Assembly (NCBI RefSeq): GCF_006546775.1
Contig: NZ_VICE01000007.1
Location: forward strand, 1-40,584
DNA: 40,584 bases
Origin: Marilutibacter aestuarii
GTDB taxonomy: Bacteria; Pseudomonadota; Gammaproteobacteria; Xanthomonadales; Xanthomonadaceae
Direction: 5' to 3'
The notes beneath the pieces were generated by a model. The model did not search any database. It had not been told where the DNA came from and worked only from the letters and a program-made list of their open reading frames with translations. The position numbers and the translations under genes are program-made. Each line of letters starts with the position of its first letter. The stretch's first letter is position 1. This document shows positions 31,302 to 38,722 of this stretch, in pieces.

Positions 31302-34049
31302 TCAGTAGCTGAAGCGGAAGCTCAGGTAGTACTGGCGGCCGTTGGAGTACATGGCGTACGGGAGCACGCCCACGGCACTGTCGGTGTAGTACGAGTAGGT
31401 CGGGTTGTTGAGGTTCAGGCCATCGAGCGACAGGCTCATCGCATCGTTGATCTTCCAGCCCAGCGAGGCCGACACGGTGCCGAAGTCGTCCTGGTAGAAC
31501 GAATCGGTGCGCGACACGCCCGCGTAGAAGGCCTCGCGGAAGGTGTAGGCCACGCGCGCGTTGAAGCGCTCGTTCTCGAAATACGCCGACAGGTTGTAGG
31601 TGTTGCGCGAGGCACCGTTGAGCGGCTTGCCGTCGTCGGTCTCGCCATCGGCGAAGGTGTAGTTGGCGGCGACGCCGAACCACTCGCCGATCGGCTGCTG
31701 GTAACCGATCTCGTAACCCTTCAGCTTGCCGTCGGTGTTGACCGGCACGGAGACCAGGTAGTCCGAGTAGACGTCGGTACCGGCATCCTGGCTGGCCTGC
31801 TGGTCCTTGTACTGGATGGTCTGGTTGCCGAAGCTGATGTAGTCCTTCAGGTCCATCTGGAACACGCTGAACGACAGCAGTGCGCGCGGGGCGAAGTACC
31901 ACTCCAGCGAAGCGTCGAGGTTGGTCGAGATCAGCGGATCCAGGTCGGGGTTGCCGCCGCTGCCGGTGTGGGTCAGGTCGTCCAGGGTCAGCGAACCGGC
32001 CAGCGCGGAGTAGTCCGGGCGGGTCATGGTCTTGGACGCGGCGAAGCGCAGCAGCAGGTCGCTGCTGAGGTCGAACTTGACGTTCGCGCTGGGCAGCAGC
32101 TCGTCGTAGTCCTTGCTGTTGGAGACCTTCAGGTAGTCGCCGAACGCGGAACCGGTGATCGCCCCCGGGATGCCCGAACCGATCGGCAGCGCCTGGGTGT
32201 ACTCGATGTCGCTGTCGGTCCTGACATAGCGCAGGCCGATGTTGCCGCTCCAGCTGTCGCCGGTGAAGTTGGCCTGCACGTAGGCCGCCGAGTTCTTCTC
32301 GTACACGCCGTAGACGTCGGAGAAGTAGAAGCGCTCGGGGAAGTTGCGGTTGGCGAAGTCGGCGTTGATCTGGGCCAGCTGGTCCGGGGTGTAGTACCAG
32401 ATGCCACCCGGGAAGTTGCCGCCCAGGCCGTTGCCGAAGTCGCCCGGGTAATAGCCGCCGGTGGTCGGGTAGGCGCTGATGTCCTGCCACGGCGACGCCC
32501 AGTTCGGGCCCTGCGCGATCTCGTAGTCGTTGCTGCGCTCGTGCTCGGCGTAGCGCACGCCGAAGTCCAGCGAGGACAGCACGCTGTCGCTCATCGTGAA
32601 CAGAGTGCCGTCGGCGGCGAACCAGTCTTCCTTGTCGAGCACGTCGATGCCCTGGCCACCGAAGATCCAGCCGAAGTCGGGGCGGTGGGTCGAAGGCGTG
32701 TTGTTGCCGCCCAGGCTCCAGTCGATCGCCTCGTCGATGCCGTGCATCGACCAGCTGGCGCCGCCGTTCGGGGCGATGCCGGTCTCGAGCACGTCCTGGG
32801 TCTCGCTGCGGCCATTGCCCTTGGTGGTGCCGGCCTGGAAATGGAAGTCCAGGTTGTCGGTCGCCTGCCAGTCGGCCTCCAGCGTGAGGTACTTCGACTC
32901 CGACGAAGCACCCGGCCGGGAGATCATGTCGTAAACGCCGTAGGGCACTTCGGTGCCGCCGGTCACCGCCGGGTAGACGGCGTGGGTGAGCAGGTTGCCA
33001 TCGACCACGTAGCCCGGCTCCGGGGCACGGATGTTGGCGAACTGGCTCGTCCACATCATGTAGTTGCGGTTGTAGTTGTCGGCCTCGAGCTTGGAGTAGA
33101 AGCCGTTGAGGTCGAGCGTCAGGTTGTCGGTCGGCTTGAACTGGATGTCCAGCACGCCGCCGCGGCGCTCGCGCTTCTGCTCGAACAGCACCGCGCCGAG
33201 CAGGTTCGGGTAGAGCACGCCGGCGAGGTCGGGATTGGTCACGGTGACCGGCGCGTCATAGGCGATCTGGCCGTAGCCGCCGACCACTTCCTGGCCGTCG
33301 CGGCGCAGGCTGCGCTCCTGGTAGAAGGCCTGCAGCAGCACGCCCAGGTTGTTGGCGTCGTTCTTCCAGTTGAACAGCGCGCTGACCTGCGGATCGGTCT
33401 CGCCGGCCAGGTCCGAATGCACCGCGCCGACCGAGCCGGAGATGGTCAGCTGGTCGGGGTACTGGAGCGGCTTGCGGGTGATGATGTCGACCGAGCCGGC
33501 GCTGCCACCCTCGACCAGCTTGGCCTCGGAGGACTTGTGCACCACGACCTGGTCGACGATCTCGGCCGGCAGCAGCGAGTAGCTGACGCTGCGGCCGACG
33601 TTGGCGACCTGGCTCAGGACGAACCAGTCGCCGGTGCCGATGGCGTGGCCGTTGACCAGGGTCTGGGTGAGGCTGGGGTTGGTGCCGCGCAGGCTGACGC
33701 GGTCGGCTTCGTCGAAGCCGCCCTCGCTGGCGCTGGAGGAGCTGATGTTCACGCCCGGCAGCTGCTGCAGGGCGTCGGCCACGTTCTTGGCTGGCAGCTT
33801 GCCGATGTCCTCGGCGCTGACCGCCTCGACGTGGGTCGCCGCGTCACGCTTGGTGTCGAGGGACTTCTCGAGGCTGCCGCGGATGCCGGTGACGATGATC
33901 GTGTCCAGGTCGGTGGCGTCGTCGCGGGTGCCGGCGGCCTGGGGATTGTCGGATGGGGCTTCGGCCGGAGCGTCCTGCGCGGTCGCGGTGGCCGAAACCA
34001 TCAAGGCTGCGACGATGCTCGCCGACAGCATGGATTTGCGAAGCTTCAT
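31302..34049 (-). CDS. TonB-dependent outer-membrane receptor (amino-sugar or glucose oligomer uptake)
   Basis: A 915-residue receptor starting at ATG 34049 with GGGAGAGAG upstream. The signal peptide is MKLRKSMLSASIVAALMV to TATAQ. The TonB box is DTIIVTGIRG (about 49-58). The plug has AEDIGKLPAKNVADALQQLPG, DRVSLRGTNPSLTQTLVNG and VEGGSAGSVDIITRKPL. The barrel ends in YLSFRFSY with an aromatic terminus. It belongs to the same TIGR01782-type class as the receptor at 4119-6893 but is clearly different in the barrel. Between the kinase (122 bp upstream) and the GH20 lipoprotein (downstream), it most likely imports GlcNAc-containing oligosaccharides (inference from context). Confidence 0.92.
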   Translation of the reverse strand: MKLRKSMLSASIVAALMVSATATAQDAPAEAPSDNPQAAGTRDDATDLDTIIVTGIRGSLEKSLDTKRDAATHVEAVSAEDIGKLPAKNVADALQQLPGVNISSSSASEGGFDEADRVSLRGTNPSLTQTLVNGHAIGTGDWFVLSQVANVGRSVSYSLLPAEIVDQVVVHKSSEAKLVEGGSAGSVDIITRKPLQYPDQLTISGSVGAVHSDLAGETDPQVSALFNWKNDANNLGVLLQAFYQERSLRRDGQEVVGGYGQIAYDAPVTVTNPDLAGVLYPNLLGAVLFEQKRERRGGVLDIQFKPTDNLTLDLNGFYSKLEADNYNRNYMMWTSQFANIRAPEPGYVVDGNLLTHAVYPAVTGGTEVPYGVYDMISRPGASSESKYLTLEADWQATDNLDFHFQAGTTKGNGRSETQDVLETGIAPNGGASWSMHGIDEAIDWSLGGNNTPSTHRPDFGWIFGGQGIDVLDKEDWFAADGTLFTMSDSVLSSLDFGVRYAEHERSNDYEIAQGPNWASPWQDISAYPTTGGYYPGDFGNGLGGNFPGGIWYYTPDQLAQINADFANRNFPERFYFSDVYGVYEKNSAAYVQANFTGDSWSGNIGLRYVRTDSDIEYTQALPIGSGIPGAITGSAFGDYLKVSNSKDYDELLPSANVKFDLSSDLLLRFAASKTMTRPDYSALAGSLTLDDLTHTGSGGNPDLDPLISTNLDASLEWYFAPRALLSFSVFQMDLKDYISFGNQTIQYKDQQASQDAGTDVYSDYLVSVPVNTDGKLKGYEIGYQQPIGEWFGVAANYTFADGETDDGKPLNGASRNTYNLSAYFENERFNARVAYTFREAFYAGVSRTDSFYQDDFGTVSASLGWKINDAMSLSLDGLNLNNPTYSYYTDSAVGVLPYAMYSNGRQYYLSFRFSY

Positions 34050-34171
34050 TGTGTTCTCTCTCCCTCGGTTTCGTATCCGGCCCATGCTTCCCTTCTTGGC
34101 GGGGCTGGCGTGGTCCGGTGTGTCGATGCCGACCGGCACGGACCGGGCGGCGCTTCGTTGCTACGGTCGGT

Positions 34172-35185
34172 TCAGTCGGTGCGCGCATGCTCCAGGTACC
34201 AGCTGGCGGCACCGATGACGCCCAGCCGGTCGTTCTCGATCAGGCGGACCGGCAGCCGCTCGAGCACCGGCTGCATCGCCCCCTTGTCGCGCAGGCGGGC
34301 CAGGAACTGGCTGTCTGCGAGGAAATCCTTGAGCTGCGGCAGGATCCCGCCGGCGATGAACACCGCGCGGGCGCTGCTGGTCACGGCGAGGTCGCCGATC
34401 ACGCTGCCCAGCAGCGCGCAGAACGTCAGCACCGCTTCGCGCGCGACCGCGTCGCCCTCGCGGGCCGCGGCGGTGATGCCGGCCGGCGCCAGGGTGACCG
34501 GCCGGGTGCCGTCGATGGCGCACAGCGCGCGGTAGATGTTGGCCAGCCCGGGTCCGGATACCAGGTCCTCGTTGGGCACGTGCGCGCCGCGCTGCTGCAG
34601 CTGGCGCAGGATCTCGATCTCGCGCGCGTTGCCGGGCGAGAACGCGGCGTGGCCGGCCTCGGTCGGCAGCACGACGGTGCCGCCGCGATGCGGGACGCGG
34701 ACGGCCGCGCCCAGGCCGGTACCCGGGCCGATCACCAGCACCGGGCCGGGCTCGATCGCGTCGACGCCCGGCGTGAGCAGGGTCGAATCCGCGGGGTCCA
34801 TGCACTGGGCGGCGTGGGCGGCGGCCTGGAAGTCGTTGATGAAGAGCACGCGCTCCAGGCCGAGCGCGCGGCGCAGCTCCGACAGCGAGACCTTCCAGCT
34901 GAGGTTGGAGTTGATGACCGTGTCGTCGAGGACCACGCCGGCGCAGGCGATCGCCACGCTCTCGACCGGACCGGCGCCGCCGGGGATGGCGGCAATGAAG
35001 TCGGACAGGATCTCGGCCAGGCCCGGATAGTCGGCACAGGCGTACTTGCGATGCGCGAGCACGGCGATCGGCGACTCGTCGGGGCCGCCGGCGCGGACTA
35101 GGCCGACGCGCGTGTGGGTGCCGCCGACGTCGGCGGCGATGAAGCGACCGCGCGCGGACGCGGCGAACTTTTCCGCTGCGCTCAT
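34172..35185 (-). CDS. glk: Glucokinase-family sugar kinase, second copy
   Basis: A 337-residue Glk-family kinase. ADVGGTHTRVGLVRAGG is the first phosphate loop (about 17-33). VLFINDFQAAAHAA carries the catalytic Asp, VIGPGTGLGAAV the second phosphate loop, and PTEAGHAAFSP the Glu/His that contact the sugar. VFIAGGILPQLKDFL is the C-terminal nucleotide motif. I prefer ATG 35185 because the domain begins right after it; in-frame ATGs about 90-105 bp further upstream have a GGGG nearby but would add a non-homologous leader. The enzyme probably makes glucose-6-phosphate for the edd/eda pathway, but its place beside a GH20 enzyme means a GlcNAc kinase role should be kept in mind. It is only moderately similar to the copy at 7345-8352. 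Confidence 0.88.
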   Translation of the reverse strand: MSAAEKFAASARGRFIAADVGGTHTRVGLVRAGGPDESPIAVLAHRKYACADYPGLAEILSDFIAAIPGGAGPVESVAIACAGVVLDDTVINSNLSWKVSLSELRRALGLERVLFINDFQAAAHAAQCMDPADSTLLTPGVDAIEPGPVLVIGPGTGLGAAVRVPHRGGTVVLPTEAGHAAFSPGNAREIEILRQLQQRGAHVPNEDLVSGPGLANIYRALCAIDGTRPVTLAPAGITAAAREGDAVAREAVLTFCALLGSVIGDLAVTSSARAVFIAGGILPQLKDFLADSQFLARLRDKGAMQPVLERLPVRLIENDRLGVIGAASWYLEHARTD

Positions 35186-35340
35186 GCGGTCGGCGTCCCG
35201 CAGGACTGGGCGGGGTGGGAGACCGTCATCGGGCCGACATCCATGCGATTGAAGAAGGTGTGACATGTGCTGCTGCATTCCCCTTTCATCCGGCCTCCGC
35301 GTCTCCCCGCCCGGTGTGCGAACCGAGACTGCTTCAGTCC

Positions 35341-35354
35341 TGACAACGATGTCA
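35341..35354. promoter_or_regulatory. LacI-family operator of NagQ-like form
   Basis: TGACAACGATGTCA is an inverted repeat (TGACAnCGnTGTCA) centred on CG. It differs from the operators at 3913-3947 and 8408-8421. It resembles the box I recall for the LacI-type GlcNAc regulator NagQ of Xanthomonas (TGACA-RCGY-TGTCA). The LacI gene at 36957 is the natural candidate. A half copy, TGACAACG, recurs at 35497-35504. Confidence 0.65.
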
Positions 35355-35355
35355 A
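35350..35355 (-). promoter_or_regulatory. Consensus -35 element toward the kinase gene
   Basis: On the minus strand this reads TTGACA and overlaps the right half of the palindrome, so a bound repressor would block it. No good -10 is visible at 16-18 bp (AGCAGT, GCAGTC or CAGTCT), so an activator or another start may be needed. Confidence 0.4.
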
Positions 35356-35456
35356 CACTTCGGACAAAAAAATCACCCAGAGCCCCGAACAACCGTCACG
35401 ATTCCGTGAATTTGCTGCGCCGCAGCATGAGTTTTTGCGCCTGAAAGGCCGGTATA

Positions 35457-35477
35457 AGTGGGTCCATCTAGACCACT
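35457..35477. promoter_or_regulatory. Inverted repeat with a GntR/DasR-like half site
   Basis: AGTGGGTC and GACCACT form an imperfect inverted repeat around CATCTA. The right part, TCTAGACCACT, equals one half of the known DasR/NagR operator form AGTGGTCTAGACCACT; the left half is shifted. It overlaps the possible -10 of the permease. No GntR-family gene is in the window. Confidence 0.35.
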
Positions 35478-35586
35478 GGCTTACAGGACAATCTTGTGAC
35501 AACGTGCAGTCAACGACTGCCGGCAAGGTCCAGGCCAGTCCACACCACAGGCGGGACGTCCCGCCGTTCCGGAGGGGAGTCCGTAC

Positions 35587-36876
35587 ATGTCATCCACCAC
35601 TGCCACCGAAGTCGCCGGCCAGGGCGGCGCGCAGCGCCACCTCGGGTCGATGGCGATCATCGGCCTGCTGTTCTTCATCTTCGGCTTCGTCACCTGGCTC
35701 AACGGCCCGCTGATCGGCTTCGCCAAGCTGGCCTTCGACGTCAGCGAATCGGCGGCGTTCCTGATCCCGTTCGCGTTCTACATCTCCTACTTCTTCCTGG
35801 CCCTGCCGTCCTCGCTGATCCTGAAGAAGACCGGCATGAAGAAGGGCATGGCGCTGGCGCTGCTGGTCATGGCGGTGGGGGCCGCGGTGTTCGGCCAGTA
35901 CACGACCCAGCGTTACTACCCCGGCGCGGTCACCGGCATCTTCATCATCGGCACCGGCCTGGCGATCCTGCAGACCGCGGCCAATCCCTACATCTCCATC
36001 CTCGGCCCGATCGAGGGCGCGGCGCAGCGCATCGCGGTGATGGGCATCTGCAACAAGCTCGCCGGCATCGCCGCGCCGCTCCTGCTCGGTGCGCTCGTCC
36101 TGCACGGCATGGGCGACCTGGCCGCCCAGGTCGAAGGTGCCGACGCGGCGACCAAGGATGCCCTGCTCAACGAGTTCGCCTCGCGCATCCACGACCCCTA
36201 CATGGTGATGGCCGGCCTGCTCGCGCTGGTCGCGGTCGGCGTGCTGTTCTCGCCCTTGCCTGAAATCCGTCCCGAGGAGGCGAACGCCGAGTCCGCCGGC
36301 GGCAAGCGCAGCCTGTTCCAGTACCCGCACCTGTGGCTGGGCGCGGCCTGCCTGTTCGCCTACGTGGGCGTCGAGGTGATGGCCGGCGACGCCATCGGCA
36401 TCTATGGCGAATCGCTGGGCCTGCCACTGGACCACACCAAGTTCTTCACCTCGTTGACCCTGGGCGGCATGCTGGTCGGCTACCTGGTGGGCCTGGTGAC
36501 GATCCCGCGCTACATCTCGCAGGAACGCTACCTTTCGGTGTCGGCCGTGCTCGGCGTGCTGTTCACCATCGGCGCGTTCCTCACCAGCGGCTACGTGTCG
36601 GTGGCCTTCGTGGCGCTGCTGGGCTTCGCCAACGCGATGATGTGGCCGGCGATCTTCCCGCTGGCGATCCGTGGCCTGGGCCGGCTGACCGAGTACGGTT
36701 CGGCGATCATGATCATGGGCATCGCCGGTGGCGCGGTGATCCCGCAGCTGTTCGCGCACTTCAAGCAGGCGCACGACTTCCAGTGGGTGTTCCTGCTGCT
36801 GATGGTGCCGTGCTACCTGTACATCCTCTACTTCGCGCGCGCCGGCCACCGCGCCGGGCTGTCGAAAGCGGGATGA
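35587..36876 (+). CDS. FucP/NagP-type sugar:proton permease (MFS)
   Basis: A 429-residue inner-membrane transporter with twelve hydrophobic segments, of the fucose/glucose-galactose/GlcNAc branch of the major facilitator superfamily. Branch marks are FGFVTWLNGPLIGF in helix 1, YFFLALPSSLILKKTGMKKGM (helix 2-3 loop, in part), QTAANPYISILGP in helix 4, and YVGVEVMAGDAIGIYGES in helix 7. FANAMMWPAIFPLAI is in helix 10. The strong GGAGGGGAG sets the start at ATG 35587. It carries the free monosaccharide across the inner membrane. Substrates in this branch include glucose, galactose, fucose and GlcNAc; the flanking GH20 and Glk genes favour GlcNAc or glucose. The LacI gene follows closely. Confidence 0.9.
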   Translation: MSSTTATEVAGQGGAQRHLGSMAIIGLLFFIFGFVTWLNGPLIGFAKLAFDVSESAAFLIPFAFYISYFFLALPSSLILKKTGMKKGMALALLVMAVGAAVFGQYTTQRYYPGAVTGIFIIGTGLAILQTAANPYISILGPIEGAAQRIAVMGICNKLAGIAAPLLLGALVLHGMGDLAAQVEGADAATKDALLNEFASRIHDPYMVMAGLLALVAVGVLFSPLPEIRPEEANAESAGGKRSLFQYPHLWLGAACLFAYVGVEVMAGDAIGIYGESLGLPLDHTKFFTSLTLGGMLVGYLVGLVTIPRYISQERYLSVSAVLGVLFTIGAFLTSGYVSVAFVALLGFANAMMWPAIFPLAIRGLGRLTEYGSAIMIMGIAGGAVIPQLFAHFKQAHDFQWVFLLLMVPCYLYILYFARAGHRAGLSKAG

Positions 36877-36956
36877 GCGCCGACGGCGCGCCCGGTGTTC
36901 CCGGCGCGCGCCGCGGACGTTACGCTAGGCCATTGACCCGAACAACCGAGGTTCCG

Positions 36957-37997
36957 GTGCGCCGACCCACGATCAAAGACGTCGCCGAACGCGCCGAAGT
37001 CTCGCTCAAGACCGTTTCGCGGGTCATCAACGACGAGCCGGGGGTGCGCGCGCGCACCCGCGAGCGCGTCAACGAGGCGATCAGCGAGCTGGGCTACCGT
37101 CCCGACCCTTCGGCGCGCAGCCTGCGCAGCGCGCAGCCCTACGCGCTGGGCGTGGTCTACGACAACCCGAACCCGTACTACATCATTGCCGTCCAGAACG
37201 GCGTGCTCTCGGCCTGCCGGGAGACCGGCTACGGCCTGCAGATCCATCCCTGCGACGCGTCCTCGCCGGTACTCGCCGCGGACCTGATCGACCTGGTGCA
37301 GGGCGCCCGCCTGGCCGGGCTGGTGCTGGCGCCGCCGATGTCCGAGCAGATGGAACTGGTCAAGGAGCTGGTCGCGCAGGACATCAAGCTGGTGCGCATC
37401 GTCTCCGCCGCGGCCGACCCGCACGATGGCGCGCCCTGCGTTTGGGTGGACGACCACGATGCCGCCTACGACATCACCGAGCACCTGATCCAGCTTGGCC
37501 ACCAGCGCATCGGCTTCCTGTGGGGCGGCACCTCGCACAAGTCCAGCTGGGAGCGTTACAAGGGGTACGCCAAGGCCTTGGCCGACTACGGCATCGAGGA
37601 GGACGACACCCTGGTCCTGCCCGGCGACTACTCCTTCGACGATGGCTTCCGCGGCGCGCGGCGCCTGCTCGCCCTCCCCGACCGCCCGAGCGCGATCTTC
37701 GGCAGCAACGACGAGATCGCCGCCGGCGTGCTGGCCGCGGCGCGCTCCAGTGGCCTGAACGTGCCCTACGACCTGTCCATCGCCGGCTTCGAGGACAGCC
37801 CGTTCTCCAAGCAGTCATGGCCGCCGCTGACCACCGCCAGCCAGGCGACCGAGGCGATCGCGCGCCACGCCACCTATCGCTTGATCGCCGAACTGCGCCG
37901 CGACAACGAAACGCCCATCGAGACCCACCCCAACGAAGGCTTCAGCCCGGTACTGGTGGTCCGCGGTTCGACCGCGCCGCCCCGACCGAAGGCCTGA
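36957..37997 (+). CDS. LacI-family transcriptional regulator of the sugar locus
   Basis: A 346-residue repressor. PTIKDVAERAEVSLKTVSRV (about 4-23) is the helix-turn-helix and NDEPGVRARTRERVNEAI the continuation to the hinge. The ligand-binding domain is periplasmic-binding-protein-like (LGVVYDNPNPYYI, WVDDHDAAYDITEHLI, LGHQRIGFLWG, IFGSNDEIAAGVL). GTG 36957 is chosen because GAGG sits 5-6 bp before it and the helix-turn-helix begins at once. An ATG at 36873 overlaps the permease stop (ATGA) and would add 28 residues without a known domain. A 7-bp GC hairpin (36885-36891/36906-36912) and a weak -10-like TACGCT (36921-36926) lie in between. It probably binds the palindrome at 35341-35354 and controls the divergent genes. 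Confidence 0.9.
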   Translation: MRRPTIKDVAERAEVSLKTVSRVINDEPGVRARTRERVNEAISELGYRPDPSARSLRSAQPYALGVVYDNPNPYYIIAVQNGVLSACRETGYGLQIHPCDASSPVLAADLIDLVQGARLAGLVLAPPMSEQMELVKELVAQDIKLVRIVSAAADPHDGAPCVWVDDHDAAYDITEHLIQLGHQRIGFLWGGTSHKSSWERYKGYAKALADYGIEEDDTLVLPGDYSFDDGFRGARRLLALPDRPSAIFGSNDEIAAGVLAAARSSGLNVPYDLSIAGFEDSPFSKQSWPPLTTASQATEAIARHATYRLIAELRRDNETPIETHPNEGFSPVLVVRGSTAPPRPKA

Positions 37998-38016
37998 GGG
38001 CGGCGAACCCGCGCGC

Positions 38017-38646
38017 TCAGTCGCCGCGCAGCTGCGACGCCGCCAGCGCCAGGGCCTCGATGGCCTGCCAGTCGCCCGCGCGCATCAGCGCCGCGGGGGT
38101 GCACCACGAGCCGCCCACGCAGGCGACGTTCGGCGTGGCCAGGTAGTCCGGCGCGTTCTTGACGCCAATACCGCCGGTCGCGCAGAAGCGGATCTCCGGC
38201 ATCGGCCCGTGCAGGCTGCGCAGCAGGGCGGTACCGCCCGCCGCCTCGGCCGGGAAGAACTTCTGGAACACGAAGCCCTGCTCGGCCAGGGTCATTGCCT
38301 CCGAGGCCGTGGCCGCGCCGGGCAACCAGCCCACGTCGTGGCCCCGGGCGGCGGCGACCAGGTCCGGGCTGGCGCCGGGCGAGACGGCGAAACGCGCGCC
38401 GGCCTTCGCCGAAGCGTCCAGGTCGGCCGGGCGACGCACGGTACCGGTGCCGATCACGGCGTCGGGGACTTCGTCGGCGATCGCGCGCACCGCGTCCAGC
38501 GCGGCGGCGGTCCGCAGGGTCACTTCGATGACCGGCAGGCCGCCGGCCACGAGCGCGCGCGCCAGCGGCACCGCCTGGCGGGCATCGTCGATCACGACCA
38601 CGGGGATCACCGGGGCCAGGTGCAGCACTTTCTCGATCAGGGTCAT
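38017..38646 (-). CDS. eda: 2-keto-3-deoxy-6-phosphogluconate aldolase
   Basis: A 209-residue class I aldolase that splits KDPG into pyruvate and glyceraldehyde-3-phosphate in the Entner-Doudoroff pathway. ATG 38646 follows GGAG; the frame is open further upstream but that part overlaps edd. [28 protein letters not shown] with the catalytic Glu, [25 protein letters not shown] and [10 protein letters not shown] with the Schiff-base Lys (about 131) are all present, and [16 protein letters not shown] binds the phosphate. Length matches E. coli Eda (213). It lies 76 bp after edd on the same strand. Confidence 0.95.
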   Translation of the reverse strand: MTLIEKVLHLAPVIPVVVIDDARQAVPLARALVAGGLPVIEVTLRTAAALDAVRAIADEVPDAVIGTGTVRRPADLDASAKAGARFAVSPGASPDLVAAARGHDVGWLPGAATASEAMTLAEQGFVFQKFFPAEAAGGTALLRSLHGPMPEIRFCATGGIGVKNAPDYLATPNVACVGGSWCTPAALMRAGDWQAIEALALAASQLRGD

Positions 38647-38665
38647 CAGGGGCTCCGTCAAAGGC

Positions 38666-38688
38666 CGGCTCGGCGTGCGGACGAGCCG
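38666..38688. promoter_or_regulatory. Hairpin in the edd-eda spacer
   Basis: CGGCTCG (38666-38672) and CGAGCCG (38682-38688) form a perfect 7-bp stem with a 9-nt loop, about 10 bp upstream of the eda ribosome-binding site. It has no T-run, so it is more likely an mRNA processing or stability element than a terminator. Confidence 0.3.
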
Positions 38689-38722
38689 CAGGCGCGGGTG
38701 GGAAATGGACGCGGCGGCACGA

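Larger units (their letters stand above)
35186..35586. promoter_or_regulatory. Divergent control region of the second sugar locus
   Basis: This 401-bp non-coding region lies between the kinase and permease genes. It is less G+C-rich than its surroundings and unusually full of inverted repeats: 35341-35354, TCACG/CGTGA at 35396-35409, GCTGCG/CGCAGC near 35414-35426, 35457-35477 and GCAGTC/GACTGC at 35506-35520. A TATAAG at 35453-35458 may be the -10 for the permease, with a poor -35. The permease SD is GGAGGGGAG just before ATG 35587. Confidence 0.65.

Noticed and set aside
30801-34535. A 1244-codon plus-strand open frame opposite the second receptor
   Set aside because: Antisense shadow of the receptor; Val/Gly/Gln/Arg-rich with no motif.
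35497-35512. Second full copy of the TGACA-type operator
   Set aside because: Only the left half TGACAACG matches; the right half is two bases too far away and reads AGTCA.
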